DNA from: CAVTTH01 sp963737545
GTDB taxonomy: Bacteria > Verrucomicrobiota > Verrucomicrobiia > Chthoniobacterales > UBA10450
Length of the DNA: 64,000 nt
Direction of reading: 5' to 3'
Assembly: GCA_963737545.1 (NCBI GenBank)
Contig: CAVTTH010000001.1
Coordinates: 434,001-498,000 of the forward strand
Shown here: piece by piece, positions 61,829 through 64,000 of the stretch
Numbering within the stretch: the first letter of the stretch is position 1
Layout: each line of letters opens with the position of its first letter
Translations under genes and position numbers: made by a program
Notes under the pieces: model-generated
Seen by the model: the letters and a program-made list of their open reading frames with translations, nothing else
Databases searched by the model: none
Told to the model about the DNA's origin: nothing

Positions 61829-62536
61829 GTGAAGAACCAGCTCATAGCCGAACGCTTCGCGGCGCTTTCCACGCCGCTTATTGCTGACGCAGCCCTGCGT
61901 TTGAAGATTCCGCTGCGGATTGCAAGTCCGGGCATTTCGCCTGTGAGTCCCGGCCAGCGTCTCGCGGGTCACGCACGGCCGGCAAAGCACTTCGGAAGTG
62001 TGGACGTGTTTCTTGAGGCGATGCAGGAGGCGCAATCCGGCGACGTTCTCGTCATCGATAACCGCGGCCGGAGGGATGAAGGTTGCATTGGCGATCTAAC
62101 GGTGCTGGAAGCGCAAGCGTGCGGACTGGCGGGAATCGTGGTCTGGGGCGTACATCGTGATACACCGGAATTGAGGCAAATTGCGTTTCCGGTTTTTAGT
62201 TACGGTTCGTGGCCGTCCGGACCACAGCGACTTGATTCTCGCGACCAGCCCGCGCTTCGTTCGGCGCGTTTCGGCGATTTCAATGTCAGCGAAAGTGACG
62301 TCGTTTTCGCTGATGATGACGGCTGTGTCTTTGCAACTGCGGCATCGGTGGATGATCTTATCGTAACCGCGCAGACAATCTGGCAGAGAGAAAGGCAGCA
62401 AGCCGCTGCGATCAAGACCGGTCACACTCTGCGCCGTCAATTGCGTTTTGTTGAGTATCTCGAGCACCGATCGAAGGATGCGACCTACACCTTTCGACAA
62501 CACTTGCGAAAGATCGATGGCGCGATCGAAGAATAG
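61829..62536 (+). CDS. RraA-like protein
   Basis: 235 residues from the GTG at 61829. Family motifs: LIADAALRLKIPL, AQSGDVLVIDNRGRRDEGCI, and GDLTVLEAQACGLAGIVVWG VHRD. RraA-like folds include RNase E inhibitors and aldolases such as HMG/oxaloacetate aldolases. The conserved G-x-x-G-D-L-T and R-D motif for metal-dependent aldolases is partly retained. Activity uncertain. Confidence 0.87.
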   Translation: MKNQLIAERFAALSTPLIADAALRLKIPLRIASPGISPVSPGQRLAGHARPAKHFGSVDVFLEAMQEAQSGDVLVIDNRGRRDEGCIGDLTVLEAQACGLAGIVVWGVHRDTPELRQIAFPVFSYGSWPSGPQRLDSRDQPALRSARFGDFNVSESDVVFADDDGCVFATAASVDDLIVTAQTIWQRERQQAAAIKTGHTLRRQLRFVEYLEHRSKDATYTFRQHLRKIDGAIEE

Positions 62537-62700
62537 GGCGTCGAAGAAGCGAGATCACTGTCCTTCGATCCGGCAGTATTGCCTAACGAGATATCCAAAG
62601 CCCGGCTGCAAATCGCGGTCAATAGCATCGCCCGGCTCATTCTCGGGTAGGATTGGATTGATCTTGCTGATTCCCGCGTCATTTTTTAAGCTGCTCGATT

Positions 62701-63460
62701 GTGAAAGCTGTCCCCGGGACTTTACAGGACGGGGGCGCACCTTTTCTCACGACCCATTGGAGCGTGGTCGCTGCCTGTAGCGACCTGACGACGGGAGCAG
62801 CGCACGCCGCTTTGACCCAGCTCTGCCGCGATTATTGGCCGCCGCTTTACAGCTTTGTCCGCCGGCGCGGCTTCAGCCGGGCTGATGCCCAGGATCTCGT
62901 TCAGGGCTTCTTTGCCTATCTGTTGCAAAGCAAGGCGTACGCGCGGACGGATCGCAACAAAGGCAAGTTTCGCTCCTTCTTGCTTGCGTCCCTCAAGCAT
63001 TATCTTTCGGATGTCTGGGATCGGGAACGCGCGCTCAAGCGTGGCGGCGATCACAGGTTTGTGCTGTTGGACGACGAAATGGATGCCGCCGAAACGCTGT
63101 ATGCGAGCGAGTCCGTCGCCGCGACACTGGACGAGGAACAACAGGTACCAAAAGCGGTGGGCCGCCACGCTGGTGGCACGCGCGCTGGAGCGTCTCCGAA
63201 AAGAGTTTGAGAACGGGCGGAGGGCCGAACTCTTCCGCGGATTGCAGCCATTTCTGAGCGGTGGCGTGGGTCTGCCCAGTCAGGAAGAGACTGCGGCGCG
63301 GCTCGAGATGCCGGTCGAGACTTTGCGCAGCCACCTTTCACGATTGCGCGCGCGCTATCGCGAACTGCTGCGCGAGGAGGTCGCCCGCACCATTGCCATC
63401 ACGGATGACGTAGACGAGGAGCTGCGTCATCTCTGCGGAATTTTGATCGCTGCCGCCTGA
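62701..63460 (+). CDS. ECF-like RNA polymerase sigma factor, one frameshift
   Basis: Start GTG at 62701. Region 2: FLTTHWSVVAACSDLTTGAA, LTQLCRDYWPPLYSFVRRRG, SRADAQDLVQGFFAYLLQSK and KGKFRSFLLASLKHYLSDVW. The frame breaks near 63145 (DEEQ then YQKRWAATLVARALERLRKE in the next frame). The C-terminal region 4 follows (PSQEETAARLEMPVETLRSH LSRLRARYRELL). Repaired length about 252 residues. This ECF group is common in Planctomycetota and Verrucomicrobiota and is usually adjacent to a Ser/Thr kinase, as here. Confidence 0.87.
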
Positions 63461-63478
63461 CGAAAAAGGAAGTGTTTG

Positions 63479-64000
63479 ATGTTACTGGCCGAAAAAGAAC
63501 TCGTCCGTTGCGAGCAGTGCGGTGCGACGCTGGAGAGCGGAATTAGTTCGTTAGGCTGCGTGAACTGCCTCCTCCGCGCTGGCTTGGGCGAACCCGGAGT
63601 TGAGGGCCGCAGCTTCCAACACTACGAGGTTTGCCTGCGCGAGGACGGCGCGCTCGATGAGCTTGGCCGTGGCGCGATGGGAATCACGTATCGTGCGCTC
63701 GATGTGAATCTCGGATCGGCTGTCGCGCTCAAGGTCATCAGCGCTCGTTATTCCAATCAGGCCGAAGCGCGGGAGCGTTTTCGGCGTGAGGCTCGCGCCG
63801 CCGCGCAGTTGCGGCATCCGAATGTGGCCAGTGTCTTTCACTTCGGCGAAACCGCTTCGGGCCAGTGTTTCTATGCCATGGAATTGATCGAAGGCGAGAC
63901 GCTCGAAACGCGTGTGCGCCGCGATGGTCCGCTGTCGGCGGCGGCGGCGCTGGAGATCGCGACCCAAGTCGCTCGGGCGCTCATGGCGGCGGAGTCGCAC
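63479..64000 (+). CDS. Serine/threonine protein kinase with N-terminal zinc ribbon, partial
   Basis: The gene starts at an ATG at 63479 with an AAGGAAG ribosome site, 18 bases after the sigma factor. It runs off the window. Residues 11-30 form a zinc ribbon (CEQCGATLESGISSLGCVNC). The kinase domain begins ALDELGRGAMGITYRALDVN, then VALKVISARYSNQAEARER (ATP lysine) and HPNVASVFHFGETASGQCFY. It ends in the C-lobe start (EIATQVARALMAAESH). The sigma factor and kinase probably form one signalling operon, the kinase perhaps acting on the sigma factor. The octamer TCGTTAGG is inside the zinc ribbon codons. Confidence 0.88.
   Translation, partial: MLLAEKELVRCEQCGATLESGISSLGCVNCLLRAGLGEPGVEGRSFQHYEVCLREDGALDELGRGAMGITYRALDVNLGSAVALKVISARYSNQAEARERFRREARAAAQLRHPNVASVFHFGETASGQCFYAMELIEGETLETRVRRDGPLSAAAALEIATQVARALMAAESH

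Overview
The window looks like a chromosomal segment (roughly 57-60% GC by eye) of a soil-type Verrucomicrobiota bacterium, perhaps close to Chthoniobacterales/Spartobacteria. The evidence is the TMTC-like membrane TPR protein, a PEP-CTERM protein beside a dockerin-bearing secreted protein, the ECF-like sigma factor next to a zinc-ribbon Ser/Thr kinase, and a high density of palindromic intergenic repeats. The lineage is an inference from protein families; there is no rRNA, and I saw no tRNA gene, CRISPR array or prophage.

Layout. 1-5160: start of a thioredoxin-domain (DUF255) gene, a DUF309 gene, two tandem CorC/CNNM membrane proteins and a TPR membrane protein. 5.5-12.3 kb: secreted PEP-CTERM and dockerin proteins, GH15 glycosidase, GNAT, small secreted protein. 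12.3-16 kb: pcm and thrS; thrS is interrupted by a REP-flanked RAYT transposase element. 16.3-23.6 kb: flavin reductase, DUF819 transporter, dipeptidase, CHASE2 protein, nadA, proC, aroE. 23.8-27.9 kb: glnS, gltX, tilS. 28-33.2 kb: a TetR-MFP-RND efflux operon behind a promoter with a perfect palindromic operator. 33.4-39.4 kb: ruvA, an unidentified enzyme-like protein, a Tat-exported asparaginase-like hydrolase, small membrane proteins, an M49-like peptidase. 39.4-42.6 kb: response regulator, AbrB/Doc and HicBA toxin-antitoxin pairs around a flavoprotein. 42.8-50.7 kb: secreted proteins, PRC-barrel protein, a relic resembling a contractile-injection-system AAA ATPase, TSUP permease, lipocalin-like protein, acyl-CoA synthetase/GNAT fusion. 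51-57.1 kb (minus strand): a six-gene, mostly overlapping operon for a cytochrome bc complex and a caa3-type oxidase. 57.2-64 kb: permease, CPBP protease, PLP enzyme, VOC protein, hydrolase, YkvA and RraA proteins, then sigma factor plus kinase running off the end.

Three sequence-level observations stand out. (1) The RAYT element inside thrS keeps the thrS reading frame at both junctions once single-base indels are restored, so the host enzyme could carry a transposase domain in a surface loop. (2) The octamer CCTAACGA/TCGTTAGG occurs at least 26 times against about 2 expected by chance, several times across stop codons. (3) Several gene stop codons (TAG) are the first bases of GC-rich hairpin repeats.

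Caution: at least eight otherwise well-conserved genes (thrS, aroE, an ArsP-like permease, the sigma factor, the dipeptidase, two secreted proteins, the RAYT) carry one-base frameshifts, usually in short homopolymers. This is most simply explained by uncorrected long-read indels, though real decay cannot be excluded from sequence alone.
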